From Mikania micrantha (taxonomy: Eukaryota; Streptophyta; Magnoliopsida; Asterales; Asteraceae): a stretch of DNA of 64,000 nucleotides. The notes under the pieces were generated by a model that did not search any database, was not told where the DNA came from, and saw only the letters and a list, made by a program, of their open reading frames with translations. This document shows, in pieces, positions 10,292-21,083 of this stretch. Within the stretch, counting starts at the first letter, position 1, and each line of letters starts with the position of its first letter. The DNA is taken from the NCBI GenBank assembly GCA_009363875.1, contig CM018690.1, forward strand, positions 34,167,445 to 34,231,444, in the 5' to 3' direction. The position numbers and the translations under genes were made by a program.

Positions 10292-13200
10292 AGGCGTTAG
10301 ACACAACCATATAACCACACTAGAAGAATCGAACCAGAACACTGTTTTTCATGACTTCAAAACCAGCCTCATATCGGGATTGACGGGTGAGCAATATCAA
10401 CAATTCCTTAACGTGTTTGCATGTGGTGAAAAAGGAATTAAGTCTGATGTCTCGCCTATGGCGCACATGACTTCTGCTCATGCAATAGCTAATAGTAACA
10501 AAACAAGCACTTGGATTGTTGACTCAAGTGCTACGCACCATATTACACACAAGGACCTAATCCTTGAGAATAAAATCAAAGGTGCTAATGAATCCTCAGT
10601 CATTATACCAATGGGAGAAAGAATTGCTGTGGAAGGAAGAGGAAATTATACTTTGGAAAATGGAACAAAATAAAAGGAGTTTTACATGTTCCAAATTTTA
10701 ACTACAATTTGTTATCTGTGAGCAAATTGTCAAAAGACCTTCAATGTGCAGCAACATTTTTTCCAGATTTTTGTGTCATGTAGGACTTGAACTCAAGGAC
10801 AGTGATTGGAACATGTAGGTGTGAGGATGGTCTCTACCAAATGGGGATGGTTGAAAACAAAAGACAAGCCTTGATGACAACTGTTGATATTTGGCACAAA
10901 CGATTAGGTCATGCTTCACACTCAAAAATTTCTCATATCGGTTTCCTTAAAGATGTTTCTTTCAAGAATAAAGTTGCTTTTTGTGACTCTTGTGCTAAGG
11001 CAAAGCATACAAGATTACCTTTTCCCATTAGTTCTATTAAAACTCATAAATGCTTTGAATTAATGCATTGTGATATTTGGGGACCATACCGAACACCTTC
11101 AAACTCTCGTGCAAACTATTTTCTCACCATAGTTGATGGCTATAGTAGGGCGGTTTGGGTTTTTCGCATTAAACATAAAAGCGATGCCAGCAATTGCTTA
11201 ATAAAATTTCACAAATTTGTTCAAACCCAATTTAAGAAGAGCATTAAAAGGTTTAGATGTGACAATGGAGGTGAGTTTACATCAAATCAAATGCTTGAGT
11301 TTTATGCCAACCAAGGAATCGTTTTAGAAACGACTTGCCCACACACCCCTCAACAAAATGGGGTGGTGGAACGCAAACATAGGCATTTAATTGAAGTAGC
11401 ACGTGCCTTGATGTTTGAAGCAAATTTACCAACCAAGTTTTGGGGGGGAATGCATATTGACTGCAACATACTTAATAAATCGGCTATCGTCAGAAGTAAT
11501 AGAAAACAAAACCCCTTATGAAATTCTATATAATCAAGAACCAGACTACAAGTACTTACGGGTTTTTGGGTGTCTTGCATATTATAGAAGTGTAGAAACA
11601 AAAGGGGATAAGTTTGAAATATAGGGGAGACCGGGAATTTTTGTTGGGTACCCAAGTGGAACGAAATGTTACAAAATATATGATGCAAAAAATGGTAAGA
11701 TTATTATTTCAAGGGATGTAAATTTTGTAAAGGGTGTTTTTCCCTTTACAAAAATTAATAATCATGAAGCAGATGAGGATGTTTTCAAATTTCCAAATGA
11801 TTGGAAAAAAGAAAATGAGACTTTTAATGAAGTAGAGGTGGTTAACAACCCAAGAAAAGAAAATAACGATCCAAATAAAGGGCACTGCATTTCAACCCAA
11901 ATTGAAGAAAATGTTGGACCCGATCAAGAAATGTCTTCGACCCAACATGACAACTTTATTGAACCAATCGCTGACACACAAATTGAGAATGAGAATGAAG
12001 AAAATATGGTTCAAGATGAGATTACAAGTGAGTCTATTGAAGTGACTGATCTCATTCGGGATAAAAGAAATAAAACGCAGCCCAAACGCCTTGCCGACTA
12101 TAATGTTGAACTTCCCCCATCAATAGACCATGCTCAACCTGTTTCGAATCAAGAATCATCGTCGGTGCATTCTTTAGCTAATTTTGTTTCTTACGAAAAA
12201 TTTTCTAACAATCACAAAGCTTTCTTGGCGGCCATCGACTCAAACGATGAGCCGAAATATTTTGCCCAGGCCATTAAAAATGAAAATTGGAGACATGCAA
12301 TGAAAAAAGAGATTCAAGCACTTGAGGAGAATGGAACTTGGAACCTTGAAGAATTACCGAAAGGAAAGCGTACAATAGACTCCAAGTGGGTCTATAAAAT
12401 CAAGTATCGACCCAACGGGGAAATCGAAAGGTACAAAGCAAGGTTGGTGGCAAAGGGTTTTACCCAAATGGAAGGAGTTGATTATCATGAAACGTTTGCA
12501 CCTGTGGCCAAACTTGTCACCGTTCGAACTTTGCTTTCATTAGCAGTAAAGAAGGATTGGATGATACATCAATTAGGTGTAAATAATGCATTTTTGCATG
12601 GGGATCTAGATGAGGAGGTGTATATGAAAATACTTCAAGGGTTTTGCAAGAAAGAGGAAAAAAGAGTGTGCAGACTAAAGAAATCAATCTACGGCTTAAA
12701 GCAATCATCTCGAAACTGGTATAAAAAATTCACGTTGGCATTGACTGAAATCGGGTTCAAACGAAACCAAGATGGAGACGTGTGTTACGATTCTTATATA
12801 CGTAGATGATGTCATTATCACAGGAAATTGCCTCAAAAAGATCAACGAAACCAAGACGTATCTGAAAAAGAAATTTAGCATTAAGGATCTTGGAGTCTTA
12901 AAGTATTTTTTGGGAATCGAAGTAGCTTGAACAAAAGAAGGACTAGTCTTAAGCCAAAGAAAATACATTCGTGATATCTTGGAAGATTGTGGATTGAAGG
13001 GATGTCGTCCTAGCAATTTCCCTATGGAACAAGGTTTGAAGCTCAACAAGGATAGTGGAGGGACCAAAGTAGATGCTAGTCAGTATAGAAGACTTATTAG
13101 CTGGCTACTTTATTTGCAAGCCACGCGACCAGACGTTGCCTACTCTGTTAACGTGTTGAGCCAGTTTGTCTTTGATCCACGTCAAACACATATGGAAGCT

Positions 13201-13760
13201 GCCACCCAAGTTTTACGATACTTAAAAACAACACCCGGACAAGGCATTCTACTTCCACGCGATGGAGGAACGAATCTTACTACATATTGTGACTCAGACT
13301 GGTTGGGATGTCCAATCACTAGAAGATCAAGAACATGATATCTCTTACTCTTAGGTGGAGCACCAATCTCTTGGAGAGCAAAGAAGCAATCAGTTGTGTC
13401 TCGATCTTCCGCTGAAGCAGAATACCGAGCTATGGCCACCACTGTAAGCGAGATATTATGGATGAGATGGCTATTGAAAGAGCTCGGTGTCGCACAAAAT
13501 GAACCAACATCTCTTTTTTGTGATAATTAAACTGCACGACATATTGCTAATAATCTTGTTTTCCACGAACGAACAAAACACGTTGAAATGGACTGTCATT
13601 TTGTTAGAGAGAGAGAGAGAGTCGAATCACAAGAAATACAACCAACAAACATACATACTAAGTCTCAGATTGCTGGTCTATTCACGAAGGCCTTTGGGAG
13701 CTCAACAATTTCATGCTCTACTTGACAAGTTGGGTATTCAAAATCTTCATGCTCCAACTT
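10285..13760 (+). pseudogene. Ty1/copia Gag-Pol polyprotein, broken
   Basis: Read across several frames, the stretch shows a short gag remnant without a CCHC knuckle and a protease (about 10510-10550) whose DSGA is DSSA. A GAG-pre-integrase/integrase zinc finger follows (HKRLGHAS then CDSCAKAKH, about 10895-11010), with an integrase core keeping D (CDIWGP), D (CDNGGEF) and E (NGVVERKHR) up to about 11380. The reverse transcriptase (about 12300-12960) has lost its first catalytic Asp (QLGVNNAFLHGD for QLDVNNAF) but retains YVDD. RNase H ends with SRSSAEAEYRAM (about 13400). Stops and frameshifts occur near 10674, 10782, 11520-11625, 12770-12810, 12928, 13336 and 13528. Not expressible as one protein. 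Confidence 0.9.
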
Positions 13761-13769
13761 GAGGGAGAG

Positions 13770-13905
13770 TATTGAAATTGATTATTTTTCTCCATGATTG
13801 TCTATCCTATTTTTGTCTACGTATTTTATTTATTTGTTAGTTTTTTATTGATAGAAATGATTCGGAGAAATCTTCTCCTTTCGTTGTAGTTTCTTGGCTA
13901 TATAA
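13770..13905 (+). repeat. 3' LTR of the copia element, truncated
   Basis: Matches the 5' LTR from TATTGAAATTG to GGCTATATAA with a few substitutions, then departs from it. About 60-70 bases of the LTR end are missing, so no target duplication can be read on this side. Confidence 0.85.
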
Positions 13906-14135
13906 TGTTTGGTGCATTTTGGTTGTGTTATAATGTTGAAGTATTGATTTTAACAAATTTATATTTAATATTTGGAGGAGGGGGGTATAACAAGTAAGAA
14001 TGAATGGTATATTTAGCCTGACTCTTTAAATATCAACACATAGGTCTCAAGAAAAAAAATACTTAAAGTTAAAAATCAATAAAAAATATTGGTAGACTTA
14101 TCAAAAGCAAACCTCAATATTAATACTAAGATTAA

Positions 14136-14394
14136 CGCTCTGTTCTCGAGTTCATTAAATGAGAGAAAAGAAAGGAAATGAGAAAAATTTTGTGTTCATG
14201 AGTTTCATTTAACGAGGAAAAAAAAACAAAATAACACATGGCGCGTTTCCGAGTTTCATTTAAGAAGAGAAAGGAAAAAAGTGAAAGGAAAATTAAGCAA
14301 AATTACTTAGTTTTCCTTTTCTGTCATTTCTTTTTCTTTCTTTTCCATTTTTTTCCTTTGTGTTCTCTCAATTAATAAACTTGAGAACTCAACG
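14136..14394. mobile_element. Tourist-like (PIF/Harbinger) MITE
   Basis: Ends CGCTCTGTTCTCGAGTT and AACTTGAGAACTCAACG are inverted copies; TAA duplications abut both (14133-14135, 14395-14397). Purine-rich GAAAGGAAA tracts in the left half pair with TTTCCTTT tracts in the right half, giving a long hairpin. 259 bp, non-coding. Confidence 0.7.
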
Positions 14395-14397
14395 TAA

Positions 14398-15373
14398 AAG
14401 TTTTTACAAAACCGAAAATCATTTAAAACTGTTATCTAAACCATATCCATAACTGAAAAACCAAATGAATTATGAATTCGGTTTTCGGTCAGATATATAT
14501 TTTTTATAATTCGACTTGTTCAGTTTATATCGTGAAACGATCAAACAAAATATGTAATTAATATATTATTTTTTATTTATGTATATTATATAACCTTAAA
14601 ATTAAAACCCTAAATCCCAACAACCTCCAGATCTCGTCTACCCAATCACGCCTCGCACCTCTCTAGATCTCACCACAGACTCGCACCTATGCAGCGCGAC
14701 GACCGGCCTCTCTCCTTCTCCGGTGACATCCTCAGCTCCGGTGACATCCCCAATTCCGGTGAAATCATACCCTCTCCAACTCCGGTGACATACTAACAGG
14801 TATCCGATTATATTTTATCCTTCATCGTACATTCGTAAGGAACATGAGCAGTAGGTATAGGGAGTAATTTTTATTTTTATTTTTTATCCTTCATCGTTCC
14901 TTGAAATTGAGAGGGAATTATCCGTCCTAACAATATAGTAATTACAGTGGGTTCAAATAGGCTTATGCTATCAGAGTTGGTAAATCAAATGGCTAAACAC
15001 CACTACAAAAAGTGATAAATGACTGCAAGATTGATTAGCAATTTAGCATAACTCAATTTTATGGATTAACAGATTAAGGAACTTAGGAAGTAATAAATTG
15101 AATGATGGACAACTTATCGTTACAAATTGATGCTTTGTTATTTGTTCGTCCTTGTCCCCAGAAGATTTTCCATCTTTCATGTTGTGTCTCATATTGGCCA
15201 TCGAGAATTCGATGATACCAAGAAAGGGATCAGCTAAACGTCAAGTAGATATGCATTTTCTTTCAACCCTAAATGATCAAATTTGCATATAGTAATTGAC
15301 AATGTAAGCATAAACTACCTAGATACATATACACTTATAGTAGAAATACAAATAAATAAAATTGTGATGGACC
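14398..15373. other. Intergenic, with a GC-richer patch
   Basis: No supported gene. About 14590-14800 is less AT-rich and repeats TCCGGTGACATC four to five times. It reads like a worn coding exon or a repetitive leader, but no domain or splice structure is recognisable. Confidence 0.5.
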
Positions 15374-15376
15374 TAA

Positions 15377-15962
15377 GACCATCCGCAATGGGTGCCCTGC
15401 GGAACCAGCGGTGAAGGAGAATTTGGCGGGGTCCCGTGGTGGCGACCCATATGAGCCCATTTATGGCCCCACTTCCCGCTTTCTCCTCTTAATTGTGATT
15501 AAAAATAAAAGACCGTTGCAAACGATCATTAAAAAAAAACTTTTTTATCTTCTATTTAAACCCCTTTACATTTTCTAAAAAAACACACTCTAAACCTCAC
15601 TTTTTTACTCTCTAACCTCTTCTCATTGCAAACATGAACCAAACTCAAACAATCCCGATTTTAACTTGTCGAACGATCCCGAAAGGATTAGAAGGTGTTT
15701 GTTTCAAATGCAACAAAACGTGAACCCTCAATGGCCACAACAAAGCCTGAAACGTTTTTTTTATGTGATTTGTTTAATTTATTGTTAATGTTTTTATTTT
15801 ATTGTTCTTTCTAATAATTAATTTACAACTAAAAATAAAGAATAGTTAAAATTATATATTAGTGATGAGGTAGTGAGAAATGTTTTAAGGTTTCAGTGAG
15901 GTGATGATGTGAGAAAATTTTGGTAGGAAAGAATTTTAGTGGGGTGATCACTCTGGATGGTC
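15377..15962. mobile_element. PIF/Harbinger-type non-autonomous element
   Basis: TIRs GACCATCCGCAATGGG and ending CACTCTGGATGGTC, with TAA duplications at 15374-15376 and 15963-15965. The interior has a TATA-like run and an ATG at about 15634 opening a short frame (MNQTQTIPI), possibly the eroded start of a Harbinger Myb-like ORF; no transposase domain. It lies about 410 bp upstream of the PPR start codon and could affect its promoter. Confidence 0.8.
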
Positions 15963-16371
15963 TAAGAAACGAGTGCCTAAAGATATGGTTTATGTAAAAG
16001 GAAAGGACGGTTGAAGGATGTACTACTTTGTCACCTTAACAAACAAAGGGTGTGCCTGTGTGGTGTAACTATCAGAATAGCACGTTTTGCGATCTAACAA
16101 ACCAAATTGATGTTAAATAAAAGAGTAAATTACGGTTTTGACGCATGTGGTTTAAGTGTTTTAACTATTTCATCCTAAAATATAATCTTCTATCAATTTA
16201 GCTCCTGTGAATTAGACAAATATAAGTTTTGGTAACCAAGTAAGCTAATAGGCTAATGTTTAATGCTTTAGTAAACATTTTTTTAACCTGTTTCTATTGT
16301 ATATTTTTGATAGTTGAATCTCGAGATGCAACAACGAACAGGAGGCGTTTTTTGAAATTCCGACAGATGAA

Positions 16372-18735
16372 ATGCTCCATGGAAGACGAGGAACAACATC
16401 ACTCAACAAAACCCTTTTCCGAATGCTATCCGCTCGAGCCAGTACCACAATTTATCAACCTCATATTTCAAAATCAAAATTGGGTACTTTTCTTCTTGTT
16501 GCTTCCATGGTGAAATCTCTCTCTGAGCCCGGAGGCACTCGTAACCTTAACAGTGAAGAATCAAGTTTGATTTCACTCTCAGATTCACTAATTCTTGAAA
16601 TTCTTCGAAGAACCTCTCTTGATGTATCCAAAAAGATTGATTTTTTCAAGTGGTGTTCTTTTAGGCATAACTATAAACACTCGGTGGCCACTTACTCGCA
16701 GATGCTCAAAACCCTCTGTATAAACCCTGTGATTCATAAAGATTATATTTTTGACTTTCTTTCTTCCATGAATCTTGAAGGGGTTGTTCTTGATTCATCA
16801 ACATTCAAATTCCTGCTTGATTCTTTCATAAAGTCTGGTAGTTTCGATGCTGCTCTTGAAATATTAGATCAGGTGGAGAATATTTTAGATAAGTTGAATC
16901 CTGATGTTTACAACTCTGTTCTTATTGCCCTTGTTCGTAGTAATCACTTAAATATGGCCTTGTTTACTTTGTTTAAGCTCTTAGATTCTGTTACAGATGA
17001 AGATGTTAGTTTCATTGATTTTGCTGCTTGTAATGAGTTGCTTGTTGCACTAAGAAAGGCTGGCATGAAATCAGAATTCAGAAATGTTTTTTATAAGTCT
17101 AGAGAAAAGATTAAAAATTTTCCTGTGGATGTGTGGGGTTATAATATTTGTATCCATGCGTTTGGCAATTGGGGTGAATTGGAAACTTCATTGAATCTTT
17201 TCAAAGAGATGAAGGAAAAGAGTGATCCTTTGGTTCCTGATTTATGCACATATAACAGTCTGATTCAATCTCTTTGCTTCAATGGGAGGGTGAATGATGC
17301 TCTTAATGTTTGGGAGGAATTGAAAAGCTCGGGTCATGAGCCAGATGATTTCACTTATCGTATAATCATACAAGGCTGCTGTAAATGTTATAGAATGAAC
17401 AATGCCACCAAAATTTTTAGTGAAATGCAGCATAATGGGTTTCGCCCGGATACTACTGTGTATAATTCTATGCTTGATGGGTTTCTGAAATCAAAAAAAG
17501 TTATGGAAGCATGCCAACTGTTCGAGAAAATGGTTGATGATGGTGTGAGGGCTTCTTGCTGTACATACAATATATTGATCGATGGTTTGTTTAAAAATAG
17601 AAGAGGGCAAGCTGCGTATGCGTTGTTTGGAGATTTAAAAAAGAAAGGTCAGTTTGTGGACGGAATCACTTACTCCATTGTTGTACTTCATATATGCAGA
17701 GAGGGAATGATTGAAGAAGCTCTGGAATTGGTGGAAGAAATGGAATCTAGAGGATTTGTTGTTGATTTAGTTGCTATAACTCATCTCTTGGTAGCTATTA
17801 GCACAGAAAGTCGAGTGGATTTGACAGACAGACTCTTGAAGTATATAAAAAATGGAAATTTAATGTCTGCTGTTCTTGAATGGAAAGCTAATATGGAAGT
17901 GTTAATGAAAGATCCAAAGATTAGAAAAAAAGATTTCACACCTATGTTTAGAAAAGGGGATTTTAGAGAATTAATGTCTTTAATTACTTCACATGAATCA
18001 AGTTCTTTAAATAAAGAAGCCATAGACCCATGGTCACCATCACCATACATGGATCATTTGGCTGATGAAGCAAAATCGCACAGTCCGCTACTGATTTCAT
18101 CAAGAGGAAAGCGAGTTCTAGAAAAAGGTGTAGATTCATTTGACATTAATATGGTTAATACCTACTTATCTATATATCTGACCAAAGGAAAGCTAAGTTT
18201 AGCCTGCAGATTGTTTGATATTTTTACTAATTTGGGTGTTAATCCTGTGAATTACACTTATAATTCATTAATGAGTTCATTGGTGAAAAGGGGGTATTTA
18301 AATGAGACTTATGGAGTTCTTTCTGAAATGGGAGAAAAGCTTATTTCTGCTGATGTGGCAACATACAATGTGATATTTCAAGCACTGGGCAAGATGGGAC
18401 GGGCTGATCTAGCTGGGGCTGTTTTGAGAAAACTAACAGAGGAAGGTTTTCTTGATATGGTGATGTATAATACTTTGATTAGTGTATTGGGTAAAGGTGG
18501 ACGGTTTGACGAGGCAAATAGGGTTCTTGAGCAGATGAAGAAAAGTGGAATAAACCCTGATGTTGTCACTTATAACACACTAATTGAAGTTAATAGTAAG
18601 GCATGTAGATTGAAGGAAGCTCGAAGGTATTTGAAGATGATGGTGGATGCAGGTTGTGCTCCAAATCATGTCACTGATACAACTCTTGAGTTCTTGGAGA
18701 AAGAAATCAAAAAAGAGAAACAGAAACAAAATTGA
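16372..18735 (+). CDS. P-class pentatricopeptide repeat (PPR) protein
   Basis: An intronless 787-residue ORF, typical of plant PPR genes. Residues 1-46 are rich in Arg, Ser and Thr with few acidic residues, which suits an organelle transit peptide. A second Met at residue 47 (16510) begins the part that is also conserved in the duplicate. From about residue 110 to the end, 35-residue helical repeats recur, recognisable by [V/D]xxTYNxLI...ALxLFEEM...GxxPD. The best run is about residues 255-470 and, after a weaker linker near 480-590, residues 595-775. There is no E, DYW or SMR domain, so it is P-class. Such proteins bind RNA sequence-specifically in mitochondria or chloroplasts and act in splicing, processing, stability or translation. 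By memory it most resembles Arabidopsis At4g01570; this is not verified. It is the only intact host gene in the window. Confidence 0.93.
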   Translation: MLHGRRGTTSLNKTLFRMLSARASTTIYQPHISKSKLGTFLLVASMVKSLSEPGGTRNLNSEESSLISLSDSLILEILRRTSLDVSKKIDFFKWCSFRHNYKHSVATYSQMLKTLCINPVIHKDYIFDFLSSMNLEGVVLDSSTFKFLLDSFIKSGSFDAALEILDQVENILDKLNPDVYNSVLIALVRSNHLNMALFTLFKLLDSVTDEDVSFIDFAACNELLVALRKAGMKSEFRNVFYKSREKIKNFPVDVWGYNICIHAFGNWGELETSLNLFKEMKEKSDPLVPDLCTYNSLIQSLCFNGRVNDALNVWEELKSSGHEPDDFTYRIIIQGCCKCYRMNNATKIFSEMQHNGFRPDTTVYNSMLDGFLKSKKVMEACQLFEKMVDDGVRASCCTYNILIDGLFKNRRGQAAYALFGDLKKKGQFVDGITYSIVVLHICREGMIEEALELVEEMESRGFVVDLVAITHLLVAISTESRVDLTDRLLKYIKNGNLMSAVLEWKANMEVLMKDPKIRKKDFTPMFRKGDFRELMSLITSHESSSLNKEAIDPWSPSPYMDHLADEAKSHSPLLISSRGKRVLEKGVDSFDINMVNTYLSIYLTKGKLSLACRLFDIFTNLGVNPVNYTYNSLMSSLVKRGYLNETYGVLSEMGEKLISADVATYNVIFQALGKMGRADLAGAVLRKLTEEGFLDMVMYNTLISVLGKGGRFDEANRVLEQMKKSGINPDVVTYNTLIEVNSKACRLKEARRYLKMMVDAGCAPNHVTDTTLEFLEKEIKKEKQKQN

Positions 18736-19207
18736 CTTCTTGTGATTAGATTCTGCTAGGTAGGTTTGTGTTAGTCCAAACGTTTTTAGAGACTTTTGGC
18801 TGTATTTGGATGTTCTAACAACCTTATTTGAAATTTTTCTATGCTTTTCACCACATTATGCTGCCAGTGTAGGATTTAGCATAGTTGTACTGCTTTTCCC
18901 AAATAAAAGTATGCGGGTTAGCTTTTTACTATCTTTGCTTCACCATGATCTCATGCTCTTGCATTATCTGTCTATCCATATGAAATAAATGATTAAGTGA
19001 ATCAATGCTTATTTTTGGTTTTGTTGAATGAAATTGTGGATCTGTTTTTTCTTTTAAAAGTAATATATGTTCATAATCTTGATCTTGACCACTTGGTTCT
19101 TGTATATTGGATACAAAGTACAAACTCTCTGCTATTGTTACTGAGCTTATTAATGATTCATCTTTTAGCCCACAAAATGATAACTTTGATTGTCAGGCAA
19201 TTTCAAG

Positions 19208-19427
19208 GAGTGGTGGGCAAACCAGGGTTTTTTGGAACCGGTTCCAACCGGTTTTTGGGTGGTTCCAGTTATGGGCGGTTCTGGTTCTGGTTTTGCCGGG
19301 TAAAGGTGGAACCGGTTCTGGTTCCGATTTCTTTGAGAATCTGGAACCGCCTGTACCCACCGGTTTGGGTATTTCCGGTTCCGGTTCGGGTTGTTGGTTC
19401 CGGTTCCAGGTTTTTTTACCACCTTTA
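19208..19427. mobile_element. hAT-like MITE, GGTTCC-rich
   Basis: An 8-bp duplication atttcaag abuts both ends (19200-19207, 19428-19435). Ends GAGTGGTGGGCAAACC and TTTTTTTACCACCTTTA are imperfect inverted copies. The interior is dominated by GGTTCC/GGAACC repeats. It sits in the 3' flank of the PPR gene; overlapping ORFs are repeat artefacts. Confidence 0.75.
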
Positions 19428-19808
19428 ATTTCAAGTGTTGTAGATGGTTGTTCTTGTGATTAGAAAGGATGATGATTCTGTTAAATTTAACTGCTAAGAA
19501 TGTGTCCTATGTTGAGAAGTGTAGACAGCCCTTTAGTGAAACTTCATTAGAATATTAATTGTTTTACTTGCAGCTACTATTCAAAGGACCTTACACTAAG
19601 TAGTATAACTGTATAACAATTATATGATTATTTGAGCGTTGCTATATGAAAATGATTGATTTGGTTGATTATTGATTAGATATTCATAGACAACCAAACG
19701 TATAGAGAAAAAACTTGGATTCGGACCACTTTAAAGTCAAGGATGAAACTACTATTATTATGTTATTTGTAAAGATTACAAGGATGAAACTGAAACTGTT
19801 TTTCTTAG

Positions 19809-20533
19809 GTGGGGCTTGTGGGTATGGGAACTTGTACGGTCAAGGATATGGTACAAACACAGCAGCATTGAGTACAGCATTATTCAACAATGGAATGAGT
19901 TGTGGAGCTTGCTTTGAAATCAAGTGTGCAGGTTTACAAAAATGGTGTCACCCAGGTTCTATTGTAGTCACTGCCACACATTTCTGCCCTCCAAACAATG
20001 CCTTACTTAACGGTGAAGGAGGATGGTGCAATCCTCCACAAAATCATTTTGATCTCTCTCAGCCTGTTTTCAGCAAATGGCTCAATACAAAGTTCCTGTT
20101 CATTACAGAAGGTGTTCAATTCATGCAAGAATCATTAAAAAGGCACAAACTTTATTAAAAAAAATCTTGACATTGTGTGTGTTTTCTCAGGTACCATGTA
20201 TCAAGAAAGGTGGAATCAGGTTCACAGTGAATGGACACTCATACTTCAACTTGGTGCTGATTACAAACGTGGGTGGAGCAGGGGATGTAACATCGGTTGC
20301 AATCAAAGGTTCGAAGACCAGATGGAATACCCATGTCAAGAAACTGGGGCCAGAACTGGCAGAGCAACTCGAATCTTGACGGGCAGGCTTTATCTTTCAA
20401 GGTGACTACCAGTGATGGACGTACAGTCGTCTGCAACAACGCAGTCCCCGCCGGATGGTTCTTCGGCCAGACGTTCACTGGTGGGCAGGCATTTCGTCAA
20501 ACAATTAGCACCCATGAAAAGGGCTCGTATTAA
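19809..20533 (+). pseudogene. Alpha-expansin (EXPA) pseudogene, exon 1 missing
   Basis: A clear alpha-expansin follows an acceptor-like TTTTTCTTAG at 19799-19808. It begins GGACGYGNLYGQGYGTNTAALSTALF, then the Cys-rich GH45-like domain (CGACFEIKC, NFCPPN-like HFCPPNN, HFDLSQPVF). The C-terminal domain has GGIRFTVNGHSYF, VLITNVGGAGDV, RNWGQNWQ and GWFFGQTFTGGQ. An intron at about 20112-20190 sits where plant EXPA genes have one (YRR/VPC), so this is not a processed copy. Exon 1, with signal peptide and HATFYGG region, was not found upstream. A one-base loss near 20080 (PVFSK/AQYK), a one-base gain near 20320 (TRW/IPMSRN) and an out-of-phase splice junction break the frame. The catalytic-type HFD is retained. 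Family role: wall loosening. Probably non-functional; sequencing error could explain single indels but not the missing exon. Confidence 0.88.
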
Positions 20534-20846
20534 ACAGGCTCTTTTCTCAGCAATTTAATTTCTTTTATCTTTAGCAGCTGATGAGTAAGTGTGTGTGTGG
20601 TAATGCCGCACCGCTTGTTTGTCTGTGTGCTGTTCCTTTGTGTTGCATAAATGAATGATGTGTACAGTGTCTGTCTGCAAACTGTTTTTATGTGAAATCT
20701 CAGTTCATCTCTGTCACTCAAAACGGCCACGTTTCTTGCATATTGTCTACTTATTGCATGCTATTACATTCAATATATACTTGATGACCAATGATAATGT
20801 ACAAATGCTAATACATCATGTACAACTCTTATGCTCGCCTTACCAC

Positions 20847-21075
20847 TAGGGTTTGAGATCGATACTTTACCAGTACTGATACCGAAAATACCAGTATCGA
20901 ATTTTTGAGAAAATATGTACCAAATTGAACGTTCATTTAAAACGGTATCTGTACTGTACCGGTACCGATACCGAATTTACGGAATCGTGGGTACCGAATG
21001 CATTACCGAATCTATTGGTTCGGTACTGATTCGGTTTCGTTACTCGGTACCAAATGCTCATCCCGACGGACCCTA
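20847..21075. mobile_element. hAT-like MITE, GGTACC-rich
   Basis: Exact 8-bp duplication cttaccac (20839-20846, 21076-21083). The ends TAGGGTTTGAG and ACGGACCCTA pair only at the last bases, but the subterminal GATACC/GGTATC repeats are inverted between halves. 229 bp; overlapping ORFs are artefacts. Confidence 0.7.
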
Positions 21076-21083
21076 CTTACCAC

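Larger units (their letters stand above)
10087..13905 (+). mobile_element. Degenerate Ty1/copia retrotransposon
   Basis: The order protease, integrase, reverse transcriptase, RNase H defines Ty1/copia. The 5' LTR (10087-10279) and the truncated 3' LTR (13770-13905) share about 135 nearly identical bases starting TATTGAAATTGATTA. A primer-binding site TGGCATCAGAGC follows the 5' LTR (initiator Met tRNA type), and a purine tract GAGGGAGAG precedes the 3' LTR. Most of gag is missing and the 3' LTR lacks its last 60-70 bases, so the copy is dead. It lies within a TIR element. Confidence 0.92.
9409..14024. mobile_element. hAT-like TIR element split by a Ty1/copia insertion
   Basis: The left end GGGTTATGCTAAATATACCC and the right end GGTATATTTAGCCTGACTC are inverted copies. 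The match extends about 60 bp inward through ACTTGTTATACACCC and GGGTATAACAAGT. The 8-bp duplication tttaaata abuts both ends (9401-9408, 14025-14032). With the copia element (10087-13905) removed it is about 0.8 kb and non-coding. Confidence 0.8.
16055..19578 (+). repeat. Source block of a segmental duplication (PPR locus)
   Basis: This block reappears in order, in five pieces, between 26419 and 49818. The left edge is near GTGTGGTGT (16058) and the right edge near TTTACTTGCAG (19578). A hand comparison of about 145 bp of coding sequence (16510-16656 against 34324-34470) gave about ten differences, roughly 93% identity. This copy lacks most of the transposons that split the other, so it preserves the empty sites. 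It has one MITE of its own (19208-19427). Confidence 0.85.

Noticed and set aside
14690..14800. Small host gene starting at ATGCAGCGCGACG
   Set aside because: Only about 35 codons before a stop, made of a repeated TCCGGTGACATC motif, with no domain and no convincing splice continuation.
19107..19463. Overlapping ORFs rich in Gly/Ser/Phe
   Set aside because: They are translations of GGTTCC repeats in the MITE 19208-19427.
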